Source: RBC074 sp964470555
GTDB lineage: Bacteria; Acidobacteriota; Blastocatellia; RBC074
Assembly: GCA_964470555.1 (NCBI GenBank)
Contig: CAYYDG010000030.1
Location: 1 to 64,000 of the forward strand
Direction of reading: 5' to 3'
Length of the DNA stretch: 64,000 nucleotides
The position numbers were made by a program, and so were the translations under genes. Each line of letters opens with the position of its first letter. Position 1 is the first letter of the stretch. Positions 9,002 through 17,355 of the stretch are shown one piece after another. Under the pieces are notes generated by a model. It searched no databases and had not been told where the DNA came from. It saw nothing but the letters and a program-made list of their open reading frames with translations.

Positions 9002-9823
9002 ATGAAGCTTTGGAGTGAAGTCAAAAAATGGCTGGACGGCGAAGACGCGATTTCGCAAACGCCCGAATCACAGGCGCAGTTGAGCGAATGGGATCAGTTT
9101 TTCGTCAAGATCGCGCGCGAAGTCGAAGTCGTCATGAAACGCGAAATGTTCACGCCTCCCGGCGGCCAGACCTATCTGCCGGGCGAATACATCATTTACC
9201 TGAGCAAAGAAGATGACGCTGTGTGGCAAGGCCGCAAGCGCGAAGGTTTGGAAGAAGGCCTGGCCAACAGTTTGTCGCAACGTGCCAAGGAACTGGTGGG
9301 CGGAAAGTCGCTCAAAACCGACAAGATCGCGCTCAGTTTGAGCATTGACGGCGCATTGGACAGAGGCCAGGTGCGCGTGCAAGCCGTTTGGGACGATCAA
9401 TCGCCCAAGACCGAAGTCACTGCGCGCAAACCCAAGCTCGCGCCCAAACCAATCGAACCCGGCGCCACCGAACCGCTTGATCTGGACGATGGCGATAAAA
9501 CCTTGGTTCGCACGCGAACTCCGCTGTTCACCGTCAACTTTCAACGTCAGGGCGGCGAGCCGGAAATTTTCAAATCCTCCAAGGCGAAAATCGAAATCGG
9601 GCGCGGGTCGAAAGATTTTCCGGTGGATGTGAAACTCGATGGCGATCAGGAAGTCAGCCGCAAACATGCCATACTGACCAAACAGGAAAGCGGCTTCAAA
9701 CTGGAATGCGTTGGTCGCAACGCCATCGAAGTGGATGGCCGCGAAATACAGCCCGGCGAATCTGCCGAAGTTCAGCCGGGACAAAACATCAAAATCGGCA
9801 TCTACGAATTGAAAATTGCGTAA
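9002..9823 (+). CDS. FhaA-like protein: DUF3662-type N-terminus plus FHA domain
   Basis: A 273-residue soluble protein. Residues 1-130 resemble the DUF3662 domain of mycobacterial FhaA (conserved FTPPGGQTYLPGEYIIYLS segment). A Pro/Thr linker leads to a C-terminal FHA domain (about 190-273) with the signature IGRGS, EVSRKHAIL and GRNAIEVDG, which places the phosphothreonine-binding Arg, Ser and Asn correctly. FhaA proteins read Ser/Thr phosphorylation and influence peptidoglycan synthesis. Its position in the SEDS/PP2C/kinase cluster supports the same job here. It starts 6 bp after the GxxExxY stop and 15 bp ahead of the next gene. Confidence 0.9.
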   Translation: MKLWSEVKKWLDGEDAISQTPESQAQLSEWDQFFVKIAREVEVVMKREMFTPPGGQTYLPGEYIIYLSKEDDAVWQGRKREGLEEGLANSLSQRAKELVGGKSLKTDKIALSLSIDGALDRGQVRVQAVWDDQSPKTEVTARKPKLAPKPIEPGATEPLDLDDGDKTLVRTRTPLFTVNFQRQGGEPEIFKSSKAKIEIGRGSKDFPVDVKLDGDQEVSRKHAILTKQESGFKLECVGRNAIEVDGREIQPGESAEVQPGQNIKIGIYELKIA

Positions 9824-9837
9824 CAGGAGCAGTTCGA

Positions 9838-10755
9838 TTGAAACAAAAAAACCTTCTCGTTTCGTTGTTGGCGTTGGTGTTGCTGTCGTTGACCGCAAAC
9901 GCCGCCGGTGAGCTTGTACGGCTGGTCAGGAACAAACTTTCGGCAGGCGATCTGGCCAGCGGCGTTCAGGCCGTTGAAGATTACAAACGCCAACACGGTG
10001 TGGACGCCGAATACCTGGACGCAGTCGGATGGTTGGCGCGTGGAGCCGAGATGTTGGATCAATCGGACGCCGCTGCCGGGTTTGTCGCCGAACTTCGCCG
10101 CGAAATCCGGGAAGAGAAACCGGAATTGCTCGCTCCGCTGGGCGCGGCCATTGAAGTCGAAGGAAAGCTACGCGCGCGACGCGAAGGACGCGGTTCTGCC
10201 GTCAGCTTTCTGGAAACCGAATTTGCTAAAGCGAAAAACCTGAGCCTGAAATCGCGCATTCGCAAAAACATCAATCTGCTTTCGTTGGAGGGCCAAAGCG
10301 CGCCGGAATTGAATCTGAGCGATTATATCGGCCCGAAACCCGCGTCTTTTGCCGCGCTGAAAGGCAAACCCGTGTTGCTGTTTTTGTGGGCGCATTGGTG
10401 CGGAGATTGCCGCGCGCAAGCCGATTCGCTGGCGCGTCTGGTCGAAAAATATCGCGCGCAGGGATTGGTCGTCATGGCTCCGACGCGGTATTACGGTTTG
10501 GGCGCGGGCGGCAAAGCCGCGACTCCGGCAGAAGAAAAAGCCCACGTCGAAAAAGTCTGGAAAGAAACCTATCCGGGATTGGAAAGCGTTCCGGTCGTCA
10601 TTGATACCGAAGGCATGATTCGTTACGGAGTTTCGGCCACGCCGACCTTCGCGCTGATTGATCGCAAAGGCATCGTTCGATTTTATTCGCCGACGCGAAT
10701 GTCTGAAGCCGAACTTTCGCGTCGCATCGAAGCCGTGTTGGCCGAAACGCCCTGA
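9838..10755 (+). CDS. exported TlpA-like thioredoxin-fold protein
   Basis: The likely start is TTG at 9838, with CAGGAGC at 9824-9830 as ribosome binding site; the resulting 305-residue protein begins with a clean signal peptide (KQKNLLVSLLALVLLSL). An all-helical region spans about residues 25-160. The C-terminal thioredoxin domain (about 165-305) has LLFLWAHWCGDC, so the active site is C188-G-D-C191, and the cis-Pro loop is ATPTF. It probably handles disulphides of envelope proteins. The 14-bp spacing makes it a member of the FHA/kinase transcription unit. The upstream frame to 9706 overlaps the FHA gene and is rejected. Confidence 0.88.
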   Translation: MKQKNLLVSLLALVLLSLTANAAGELVRLVRNKLSAGDLASGVQAVEDYKRQHGVDAEYLDAVGWLARGAEMLDQSDAAAGFVAELRREIREEKPELLAPLGAAIEVEGKLRARREGRGSAVSFLETEFAKAKNLSLKSRIRKNINLLSLEGQSAPELNLSDYIGPKPASFAALKGKPVLLFLWAHWCGDCRAQADSLARLVEKYRAQGLVVMAPTRYYGLGAGGKAATPAEEKAHVEKVWKETYPGLESVPVVIDTEGMIRYGVSATPTFALIDRKGIVRFYSPTRMSEAELSRRIEAVLAETP

Positions 10756-10854
10756 ACTGGCAATGCAGTGCGGGGAGCGTGAGCGACCTGAGTTTTTCTG
10801 AAAGCGTGCCTCAAGTCTGAAATTCAAATCGCAATCTATTTAGGAGCAAGATAG

Positions 10855-12003
10855 ATGAAGTATTACCGCCCGTCTTCAATCCGAACCGTGTTGTTGGTGA
10901 TCGTTCTTGGGTTGTGTGCTGTGCCTTCGCTGGCGCAGCATAAAGTCGCGCTTGGCGACCGCCGCGAAGATTTCGCGCAACTGGTCGCTCGTTTGTCCGA
11001 ACGCGCAGGCTATTTCGGGTCGGACAATCTGGTGTCCAACGAATTGTCTTATCAGCATGTGCTGACCACGCTGGAGAAGATGAACGTTTCGGGCGGAGTT
11101 TATCTGGGTGTTGGGCCGGATCAGAACTTCACCTACATCGCTCAGATCAAACCGAAACTGGCCATCATGCTGGATATTCGCCGCGACGCGTTGTTGCAGC
11201 ACCTGATGTTCAAATCGCTGTTTATGATGTCGCGCAGCCGCATCGAGTATTTTTCCAACCTCTTTGCGCGGCCTTTGCCCAAGGATTACAAGAAATGGAA
11301 CGACCGTCCGATTCGTGATCTGGTGGATTATTTCGACCGCGTTCCGCTGGATCAAAAACTGGCCGACAAGATCAAAGCCGACATGCGCAAACGGATTGAC
11401 GGGTTCGGCGTGCCGCTCAACCAGCGCGATTGGGAAACGCTGGAGGAAATCTATCAGGCGTTTTACACCGACTGTATGGAAGTGCGGTACACCATCCGCG
11501 ACCGTCCGACCGGCAGGTTTTTTCCGGCCTACCGCGACATCCTGCTGGAAAAAGATTTGGCCGGAAAACAGCGCAATTACATGGCCAGCGAAGCCACGTT
11601 TCAGGTCATCAAGACCATGCACGATCAAAACCGCATCGTTCCCGCCACCGGAGACATTTCCGGCGTCAAGGCGCTGAAATCCATTGGCGATTACCTGAAA
11701 GAAATCAACGAAAAAGTCTCGGCGTTTTATGTTTCCAACGTGGAGTTTTATCTGTTCCGGCAGGACACAATGGGCAGGTTTGTCGAAAATCTGAAATCGC
11801 TGCCGATTGACGCCAACAGCACGATGATTCGCAGCTATTTCAATTACGCTTATTACACCAACGTCCATCCGCAAACGGTGGACAACCATTTCAGCGTGCA
11901 GTTGCTGCAACCGATTCAAGTCCTCATTCGCAGTTTCGAGTCCGGCGAAATCAGCGATTATTACCAATTGACGACGCGCGGCAGCGTGGAGTTGATCCCG
12001 TAA
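10855..12003 (+). CDS. exported protein resembling the LIC_10091 family
   Basis: A 382-residue protein with signal peptide (cleavage likely after PSLAQ, about residue 28) and ribosome binding site AGGAGC before the ATG. The region from ELSYQHVLTTLEKM through GGVYLGVGPDQNFTY and LAIMLDIRRDALLQHL matches my memory of the LIC_10091-type family, reported to have a methyltransferase-like fold of unknown activity. The GVGPDQN glycine loop and the acidic-arginine LDIRRD strand are the conserved centre. No enzymatic role can be assigned. It is a single gene downstream of the kinase cluster. Confidence 0.7.
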   Translation: MKYYRPSSIRTVLLVIVLGLCAVPSLAQHKVALGDRREDFAQLVARLSERAGYFGSDNLVSNELSYQHVLTTLEKMNVSGGVYLGVGPDQNFTYIAQIKPKLAIMLDIRRDALLQHLMFKSLFMMSRSRIEYFSNLFARPLPKDYKKWNDRPIRDLVDYFDRVPLDQKLADKIKADMRKRIDGFGVPLNQRDWETLEEIYQAFYTDCMEVRYTIRDRPTGRFFPAYRDILLEKDLAGKQRNYMASEATFQVIKTMHDQNRIVPATGDISGVKALKSIGDYLKEINEKVSAFYVSNVEFYLFRQDTMGRFVENLKSLPIDANSTMIRSYFNYAYYTNVHPQTVDNHFSVQLLQPIQVLIRSFESGEISDYYQLTTRGSVELIP

Positions 12004-12012
12004 CCTTGTCTT

Positions 12013-12085
12013 ACGAAGCCACTCGAAGAAGAGCGAAGGAACAGCAAAACAATTTTCCGCTTCGTGTCTTTTCGTGTGGCTTCGT
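12013..12085. terminator. imperfect long hairpin between convergent genes
   Basis: ACGAAGCCAC at 12013-12022 pairs perfectly with GTGGCTTCGT at 12076-12085, with further partial pairing inward. It fills the 91-bp gap between two convergent genes and can serve both strands. The arms are made of degenerate CGAAG/CACGAAG words, a common dispersed bacterial intergenic repeat style. Confidence 0.55.
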
Positions 12086-12094
12086 GGGAAGCAT

Positions 12095-12982
12095 TTATTC
12101 TTCAGCCAAAAACTTCTTCGTTTCCGCCAAGAACAAATCCAGTTGATCGTGATGCACCCAGTGGCCAGCACCCGCGACTTTGACCAGCCGATGGTTTTTG
12201 ATCGGTTTGGCGCGTCCGTCGTTTTCAGGATCAGGCGCCCAGCTTTCCATTCCCCAGAACAACAACACCGGACAAGTGATCTGGCTGTAAATGTCCTGAA
12301 TGTCCGGCAGGTTGTGGCCAAAGGGCGGAAACGGTCGCGCGAAGTTGTCGAACTTCCAACTGAGCGAACCGTCCGAATTCCAGTTCGTTCCATGCAACGT
12401 CAAATGGCGCGCGACTTCGTCGGAAAGATGCGGATTGGCCTCTTTCATGCGGTTCACGGCTGAATCCAGGTCGGGATAACTGCGTGGGTCGCGTTTTTCG
12501 ATCTTGCGAATTTCTTCTATCCAACGGCGCATCCGTTTCGATGCCGGATCATAAACTTTGTGAGTCGGCGGCGGCCCCAAACCTTCAATCGAAACCAGCT
12601 TTTTGACCTTTTCGGGAAACAAGCCCGTGAACAGCGTCGAAATGACTCCGCCCAGACTGTGGCCGATCAGATAAATCGGTTCGGCAGAATTGTGAGTGGT
12701 ACTGATGACATCCACCAGCGCGGACAAATCCAGAATGTGTTCGGCGACGGTGTACAAGGCTCCGGGCGCGTGTTGGCTGTTGCCGTGTCCGCGCAGATCG
12801 TGCGCGTAAACATGAAAATCGCCGCACAGTTCGCGCGCCACCCAATCCCAGTTTCGCGCGTGATCCAATCCGCCGTGAACCAGAATCATCGTCGGTTTGC
12901 CCGCCGTGCCCCAATCCCAGAGCTGCAGTTTCAATCGGTGAGAATAAAAGAAATGTGAAATCGGTTCGGCTACTGTTTTCAA
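12095..12982 (-). CDS. alpha/beta-fold hydrolase
   Basis: The start is placed at TTG 12982 because AAGGAGGATT lies 9-10 bp upstream; an ATG at 13102 would add 40 residues of unlikely sequence. The protein is 295 residues. The oxyanion segment is LVHGGLDHARNWD, the nucleophile elbow is GHSLGG, and the catalytic His is in GAGHWVHHDQ near the C-terminus. It belongs to the broad epoxide hydrolase/haloalkane dehalogenase-like superfamily; substrate unknown. It is convergent with the LIC_10091-like gene and divergent from the ECF sigma gene. Confidence 0.87.
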   Translation of the reverse strand: MKTVAEPISHFFYSHRLKLQLWDWGTAGKPTMILVHGGLDHARNWDWVARELCGDFHVYAHDLRGHGNSQHAPGALYTVAEHILDLSALVDVISTTHNSAEPIYLIGHSLGGVISTLFTGLFPEKVKKLVSIEGLGPPPTHKVYDPASKRMRRWIEEIRKIEKRDPRSYPDLDSAVNRMKEANPHLSDEVARHLTLHGTNWNSDGSLSWKFDNFARPFPPFGHNLPDIQDIYSQITCPVLLFWGMESWAPDPENDGRAKPIKNHRLVKVAGAGHWVHHDQLDLFLAETKKFLAEE

Positions 12983-13334
12983 CGTGGGGAAATCCTCCTT
13001 CGCCGGTATGCTAGCCCGGCGATTTGAAATCAGCAAAGTCGAATCATATAGAGCATTGAACAGACTGAAGTAAAAACGGCTGAGGAAAGAAAATCGAAAC
13101 AATGCAGCGACCGAGAGTGAACACGTGTCGGCGGGCTTCCCCCGTTGCCCGCCAACGCCCGGTCGTTTTCACTTGCGGTCGCTGCGTTGAACCAGAAGCG
13201 GCGGACGCGAATCATCGCCGCTGCTGATTGAAGTCGTTTTTTCGCCTTCACTCATATATGCGAAAAACACCGGGGAAACCTCTAACGGCGATGAAGATTT
13301 TTTTTCAGGCAGGGCGTTATAATCCGCGCCGCTC
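12983..13334. other. 352-bp gap between divergent genes
   Basis: It holds the start region of the hydrolase (perfect Shine-Dalgarno at 12991-13000), a large inverted repeat at 13104-13185, and the upstream region of the ECF sigma gene. No convincing coding sequence was seen; the short frames across the inverted repeat are fortuitous. Confidence 0.6.
13104..13185. repeat. large cruciform-forming inverted repeat in a divergent promoter region
   Basis: Three nested complementary blocks pair: GCAGCGACCG (13104-13113) with CGGTCGCTGC (13176-13185), AGTGAA (13116-13121) with TTCACT (13168-13173), and GGCGGGC (13130-13136) with GCCCGCC (13147-13153). It lies between two genes transcribed away from it, so a terminator role is unlikely. 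A REP-like element or regulatory structure is more plausible. Confidence 0.75.
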
Positions 13335-13907
13335 ATGACAAATCCATCTGAACAACCCAACGTGACGCAACTGCTGCTGGCCTGGAACGATGGCGACGAA
13401 GCCGCGCGCGATGAATTGTTGCCGCTGGTGTATCAGGAATTGCACCGGTTGGCCGGACGGTATCTGGGGCGGGAACGCACAGGACATACGTTGCAAGCGA
13501 CGGCGCTGGTGCATGAAGCGTATCTGCGTATGGTCAATCAACAGGATGTGAACTGGCAAAATCGCGCGCACTTTTTTGCGGTGTCGGCTCAGATGATGCG
13601 GCGGATTCTGGTGGATCACGCGCGCAGCCGCCACATGGCCAAACGCGGAGGCGGCGCTCAACAAGTTGATCTGGAAGAAGCGCTGGTGGTTTCGGACGAA
13701 CGCGCGGCAGAAGTCGTCGCGCTGGACGATGCTTTGAAATCGCTGGCGCAATTCGACGAACGCAAAAGCCGCATGGTCGAACTGCGATTTTTCGGCGGCT
13801 TGAGCATTGAAGAAACCGCTGAAATCCTGGGCGTCTCGCCCGGCACCGTGATGCGCGATTGGACGTTGGCCAAAGCGTGGTTGCAACGGGAAATCGAAAA
13901 AGAGTAG
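13335..13907 (+). CDS. ECF RNA polymerase sigma factor, TIGR02999 type
   Basis: A 190-residue sigma-70-like factor. Region 2 (about 10-85) has the hallmark RLAGRYLGRERTGHTLQATA and LVHEAYLRMVN. The NRAHFFAVSAQMMRRILVDHAR segment follows, and region 4 (about 135-185) has MVELRFFGGLSIEETAEILGVSPGTVMRDW as its helix-turn-helix. This type is expanded in Acidobacteria and Planctomycetes and is usually encoded beside a Ser/Thr kinase, as here (next gene 77 bp downstream). No anti-sigma gene is present, so control by the kinase is a plausible inference. Confidence 0.93.
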   Translation: MTNPSEQPNVTQLLLAWNDGDEAARDELLPLVYQELHRLAGRYLGRERTGHTLQATALVHEAYLRMVNQQDVNWQNRAHFFAVSAQMMRRILVDHARSRHMAKRGGGAQQVDLEEALVVSDERAAEVVALDDALKSLAQFDERKSRMVELRFFGGLSIEETAEILGVSPGTVMRDWTLAKAWLQREIEKE

Positions 13908-13908
13908 T

Positions 13909-13982
13909 CAGGAGTCAGTAGGCGGTAGTCGGCATCTGAGTTCCGAATAACTACCGATTACCGAATCCCGATTACCGACTAC
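13909..13982 (+). repeat. degenerate CCGATTACCGA/GTAGTCGG intergenic repeat
   Basis: The 77-bp spacer between the ECF sigma gene and its kinase consists of degenerate short words (AGTCAGGAGTCAGTAG, then ACCGATTACCGA-type units). It is of the same style as 5101-5178. It places a repeat inside an apparent two-gene unit. Confidence 0.6.
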
Positions 13983-13984
13983 TT

Positions 13985-15181
13985 ATGCAAACAGATCGCT
14001 GGCAAAAAATCGAAGCCCTGTTTCATCAGGCGTTGGAACGACCGCAACAGCAACGAGCGGCTTTTCTGGCTGCCGTTTGCGAAAACGATTTGGAATTGTT
14101 GCGCGAAGTCGAATCGCTGCTCGGCGCTCACCAGCAAAACGGCGGAGCGTTGGAAACTCCTGCTTCTGATCTGGCCGCAGACTGGGCGAAGGCCAAACAG
14201 CAGGCTTCTCCCAATTCGGTTCTGGTTGTTTCAAGTTCCAGAACGGAAAAGTTGAAGCTGAATCAATTCGGTTCGTATCAGGTCATTGGCAAACTCGGCA
14301 AAGGCGGAATGGGCGATGTTTACCTGGCCGAAGACCTGCGATTGCGAAGAAAAGTCGCGCTCAAATTGCTGCCCGCCGAATTGACGAATCGCAAAGAATG
14401 GTTGCGCCGCTTTGAACTGGAAGCGTTGGCCGCCAGCGCGACCAACCATCCGAACATCATCACCATTTACGAAATCGGCAAAATCGAAGAAACGCATTTC
14501 ATCGCCGTCGAATATGTCGAAGGCAAAACCTTGCGCCAGATGATCGCTGCCGGGCGGTTGGAATGTTTGACGGCGATGGACATTGCCGCGCAAATCGCCG
14601 CCGCGTTGTCGGCAGCGCACGCGGCAGGCGTGCATCACCGCGACATCAAACCCGAAAACATCATGGTTCGCCCGGACGGATTGGTGAAAGTGCTGGATTT
14701 CGGTTTGGCCAAACAGGCGAAAACGCCTTCGTTGTTGACCAGTTCCAATGCGACGACGGCGGTTGAAGTTTACACTGCGCCGGGGATGGTAATGGGAACG
14801 CCGCAATATATGTCGTCTGAACAGGCGCGCGGACTGGGCGTGGATTACCGAACGGATATTTTCAGTTTGGGCGCTGTGCTGTACGAAATGCTGACCGGGC
14901 GCGCGGCATTTGGCGGCGCCGAGCTGATAGAGATTCTGGCGGCGGTGGCGCATCGCGAACCCGAACCATTGAAAAACCTTGCGCCGGAAATTCCCGACCG
15001 ATTGTCGTTGATTGTCGAACGCGCGCTCAAAAAAGACCGCGAACAAAGATTTCAAACCGCCGCTGAATTTCAAATGGCCTTGAAGGAATTGAAACGGGAA
15101 CTGGAGATCGAAGCTTTGTTGGAGCAACGGAAAAGCTCCAACTGGATGAAACGGCTGTTCGCCCGATTCGGAAAAAACTGA
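13985..15181 (+). CDS. cytoplasmic Ser/Thr protein kinase partnered with an ECF sigma factor
   Basis: A 398-residue kinase. The N-terminal about 70 residues (WQKIEALFHQALERP through LLGAHQQ) form the helical leader typical of acidobacterial ECF-linked kinases. The kinase domain (about 97-365) has GKGGMGDVYLA, lysine in KVALKLL, the catalytic loop HRDIKPEN, and LDFGLAK. Unlike most relatives there is no transmembrane helix or sensor domain after the kinase; the protein ends with a short basic helix. It probably phosphorylates the ECF sigma factor or its targets. Both genes look intact. Confidence 0.92.
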   Translation: MQTDRWQKIEALFHQALERPQQQRAAFLAAVCENDLELLREVESLLGAHQQNGGALETPASDLAADWAKAKQQASPNSVLVVSSSRTEKLKLNQFGSYQVIGKLGKGGMGDVYLAEDLRLRRKVALKLLPAELTNRKEWLRRFELEALAASATNHPNIITIYEIGKIEETHFIAVEYVEGKTLRQMIAAGRLECLTAMDIAAQIAAALSAAHAAGVHHRDIKPENIMVRPDGLVKVLDFGLAKQAKTPSLLTSSNATTAVEVYTAPGMVMGTPQYMSSEQARGLGVDYRTDIFSLGAVLYEMLTGRAAFGGAELIEILAAVAHREPEPLKNLAPEIPDRLSLIVERALKKDREQRFQTAAEFQMALKELKRELEIEALLEQRKSSNWMKRLFARFGKN

Positions 15182-15214
15182 ATTGAATGGCAATGGCCGG
15201 AAAAGACAATTGTT

Positions 15215-15736
15215 ATGGAAAACAACGAAACGCATAGCTCAAGCACGACTGAGCAAGTCGAAGAATTTCACTCGCTCGATCCGCGCGCAATCAGTTTGTG
15301 GCGAACGACGTATCTGGTCAGCTTCGGCATTTTCATTCTGGTGATGCTGGCGGTTGCCGTCAGTCTGGGAATCGCCGTCCCGGCGGCGCGAATCTGGATG
15401 GCGACTGGGTGGATGGCGCTAACGGCGTTTTGTCTGTGGTTCAGTTTCTGGTTTCCTGCGCGATATTACAGAACCTGGCGTTGGCGGATTGACGCCAAAG
15501 TTCTGGAAATTCGCAGCGGGCGATTGGTCGAACGCGCGCGACTGATTCCGTTGAATCGTTTGCAGCACGTTGATCTGGAACGTGGTCTGTTTGAACGCAT
15601 GTATGGACTGTCGTCGCTGATTATTCATACGGCTGGAACTCACGCGGCCAGCACCAGAATTCCGGGACTCGAAGCCGACGAAGCCGCGCGTTTGCGTGAT
15701 CATCTGGTCGAAATCGGAGGCGATGATGCCGTTTGA
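15215..15736 (+). CDS. bacterial PH domain (bPH2) membrane protein, YdbS-like
   Basis: A 173-residue protein with two transmembrane helices (about 33-55 and 60-80) followed by a bPH2 domain (IDAKVLEIRSGRLVERARLIPLNRLQHVDLERGLFER...). YdbS-type proteins pair with a longer YdbT protein. In Bacillus the pair is implicated in envelope stress. The end overlaps the next gene by 11-14 bp, a strong sign of translational coupling. The molecular function of the family is not established. Confidence 0.85.
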   Translation: MENNETHSSSTTEQVEEFHSLDPRAISLWRTTYLVSFGIFILVMLAVAVSLGIAVPAARIWMATGWMALTAFCLWFSFWFPARYYRTWRWRIDAKVLEIRSGRLVERARLIPLNRLQHVDLERGLFERMYGLSSLIIHTAGTHAASTRIPGLEADEAARLRDHLVEIGGDDAV

Positions 15737-17285
15737 AGACCTCACTCCGCCACAGGCGCTGGAAAAACTGGGACAGGGAATCAAGGTCTTTGAAGGCCGA
15801 TTGCATCCGTTGACCCTGATCGTCAGTTTTTTGAAGTACGGACGTGCGTTGATTCCTGCGTTGGCTCTGGTTTTGTTCGGCAATCGTTGGGCCGGAGCGC
15901 CGCTGCTGTTTTTTGCACTGATTGGATTGGCGGCGACGGCCATCAAGTATTTTTCCTTCAGTTATCGAATCGAAAACAACGAATTGATTACGCAGGAAGG
16001 GGTGATAGAAAAACGGCAGCGTCACATCCCGCTCGAACGCATTCAGGAAATCAGCATTGAACAAGGTGTATTGCATCGTTTGTTGGGCGTGGTGGACGCC
16101 AAAATCGAAACCGGAAGCGGCGGCGGCGCAGAGGCGAGTTTATCTGTTCTGTCGCGCGCCGAAGCGGACAAGTTGCGCCAGATGGTGTTTGCTCATGCAG
16201 CGGCGATTCGCGCCGAAAAAACTGCGCCTGAAGACGCAGTCACGAATGAAGCGTCTGTCGTTGAACCCGAAACGGTTGTCATTCGCCGCTTGAGCGTAAG
16301 GGACCTGGCGCTTGCCGGGCTGACGTCGAATCATTTGTTGTCTGCGCTGGCTCTGGCCGGAGCGATCTGGAATTTCGCGGACGATCTGTTGCCGGATGCC
16401 ATTTACGCTAAAACCATAAGATTGATTTCTCAGGAAGCAAAGCATTGGGCCAATCAGGGAATCGAATGGGCGATTGCCGTTACCGTCGGCGGCATTCTGG
16501 CCGTCGCTCTGATCGGAATCGTTTTTTCAGTCGTCGGTTCGATTGCGTTGTTTTACGGATTCACCTTTTCGCGGCGAGGCGACGATTTGCAGCGCCGATA
16601 CGGATTGTTGACCAGACGGTCGTCCAGTTTGCCGCGTCGCAGAATTCAGGTGCTGGAAATCGAGGAAAAAGCGTTGCGCCGATTGTTCGGCTGGGCGACG
16701 TTGCGAGCCGACACTTCCGGGCGTGGGCGTGAAGATAGCGACGACAACAAAGGCCGCGACGTGTTGTTGCCTATTGTGCCGGTGCGCGACGTGGATGAAC
16801 TCTTGCCAGTAATTTTTCTCGATGTGAGTTTTGCCGAAACCGATTGGCGACGAGTTTCTTCGCGGGCGGTGTTGCGCGAAACCGTCGAAACCGCCGTTGT
16901 TTGTCTGGTCATTGCCGCGGCGCTGTTTTTCTGGAGCGGGAGTTGGTGGGCGTTGTTGCCGCTGGTTCTGGTTCCGTTGGCGTATTGGCTGTTCGGATTC
17001 AGCTATCGCCAGATTGGTTACAATTTGGGTGACGCCTATTTGCGAACACGACGCGGCTGGTTGGGACGTTCCACTCACATTGTGCCGATCAACAAAATTC
17101 AAACGGTCGAAGTTCGCCAATCGCCGTTTGATCGTTGGTGGGGAATGGCGACTCTGACGGTGGACACCGCCGGACAAGCCTTCACCGGAGGCGGCCCTCA
17201 GGTCAGCAACCTGCCCATTGCCGAAGCGCGAGAACTGGCCGCCAGGTTGGCTCGGCGAGCGGCAGTCACCGAGTACAAATGGTAA
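15726..17285 (+). CDS. membrane protein with tandem bPH2 domains, YdbT-like
   Basis: A start at the second of two adjacent ATGs (15726; the first is 15723), with GGAGG at 15716-15720, gives 519 residues. It has several pairs of transmembrane helices and three bPH2-type repeats, each around a motif of the form RHIPLERIQEISIEQGVLHRLLG, SSLPRRRIQVLEIEEKALRRLFGWA or THIVPINKIQTVEVRQSPFDRWWG. This architecture is that of YdbT. It overlaps ydbS-like 15215-15736 and should act with it at the cytoplasmic membrane. No enzymatic residues are apparent. Confidence 0.85.
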   Translation: MPFEDLTPPQALEKLGQGIKVFEGRLHPLTLIVSFLKYGRALIPALALVLFGNRWAGAPLLFFALIGLAATAIKYFSFSYRIENNELITQEGVIEKRQRHIPLERIQEISIEQGVLHRLLGVVDAKIETGSGGGAEASLSVLSRAEADKLRQMVFAHAAAIRAEKTAPEDAVTNEASVVEPETVVIRRLSVRDLALAGLTSNHLLSALALAGAIWNFADDLLPDAIYAKTIRLISQEAKHWANQGIEWAIAVTVGGILAVALIGIVFSVVGSIALFYGFTFSRRGDDLQRRYGLLTRRSSSLPRRRIQVLEIEEKALRRLFGWATLRADTSGRGREDSDDNKGRDVLLPIVPVRDVDELLPVIFLDVSFAETDWRRVSSRAVLRETVETAVVCLVIAAALFFWSGSWWALLPLVLVPLAYWLFGFSYRQIGYNLGDAYLRTRRGWLGRSTHIVPINKIQTVEVRQSPFDRWWGMATLTVDTAGQAFTGGGPQVSNLPIAEARELAARLARRAAVTEYKW

Positions 17286-17355
17286 GTGATGAAACGCAAC
17301 TTCACTTTTCGTTGATGGCGAGAGCATAATCCTTTGCCACAAGGAGGTTTTAGCT

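Noticed and set aside
10876..12393. Long antisense frame spanning two genes
   Set aside because: It crosses two well-supported genes and the hairpin between them, with no family-like sequence.
13102..13185. Integron attC site
   Set aside because: The outer ends lack the required core-site sequences and no integrase or cassette is nearby.
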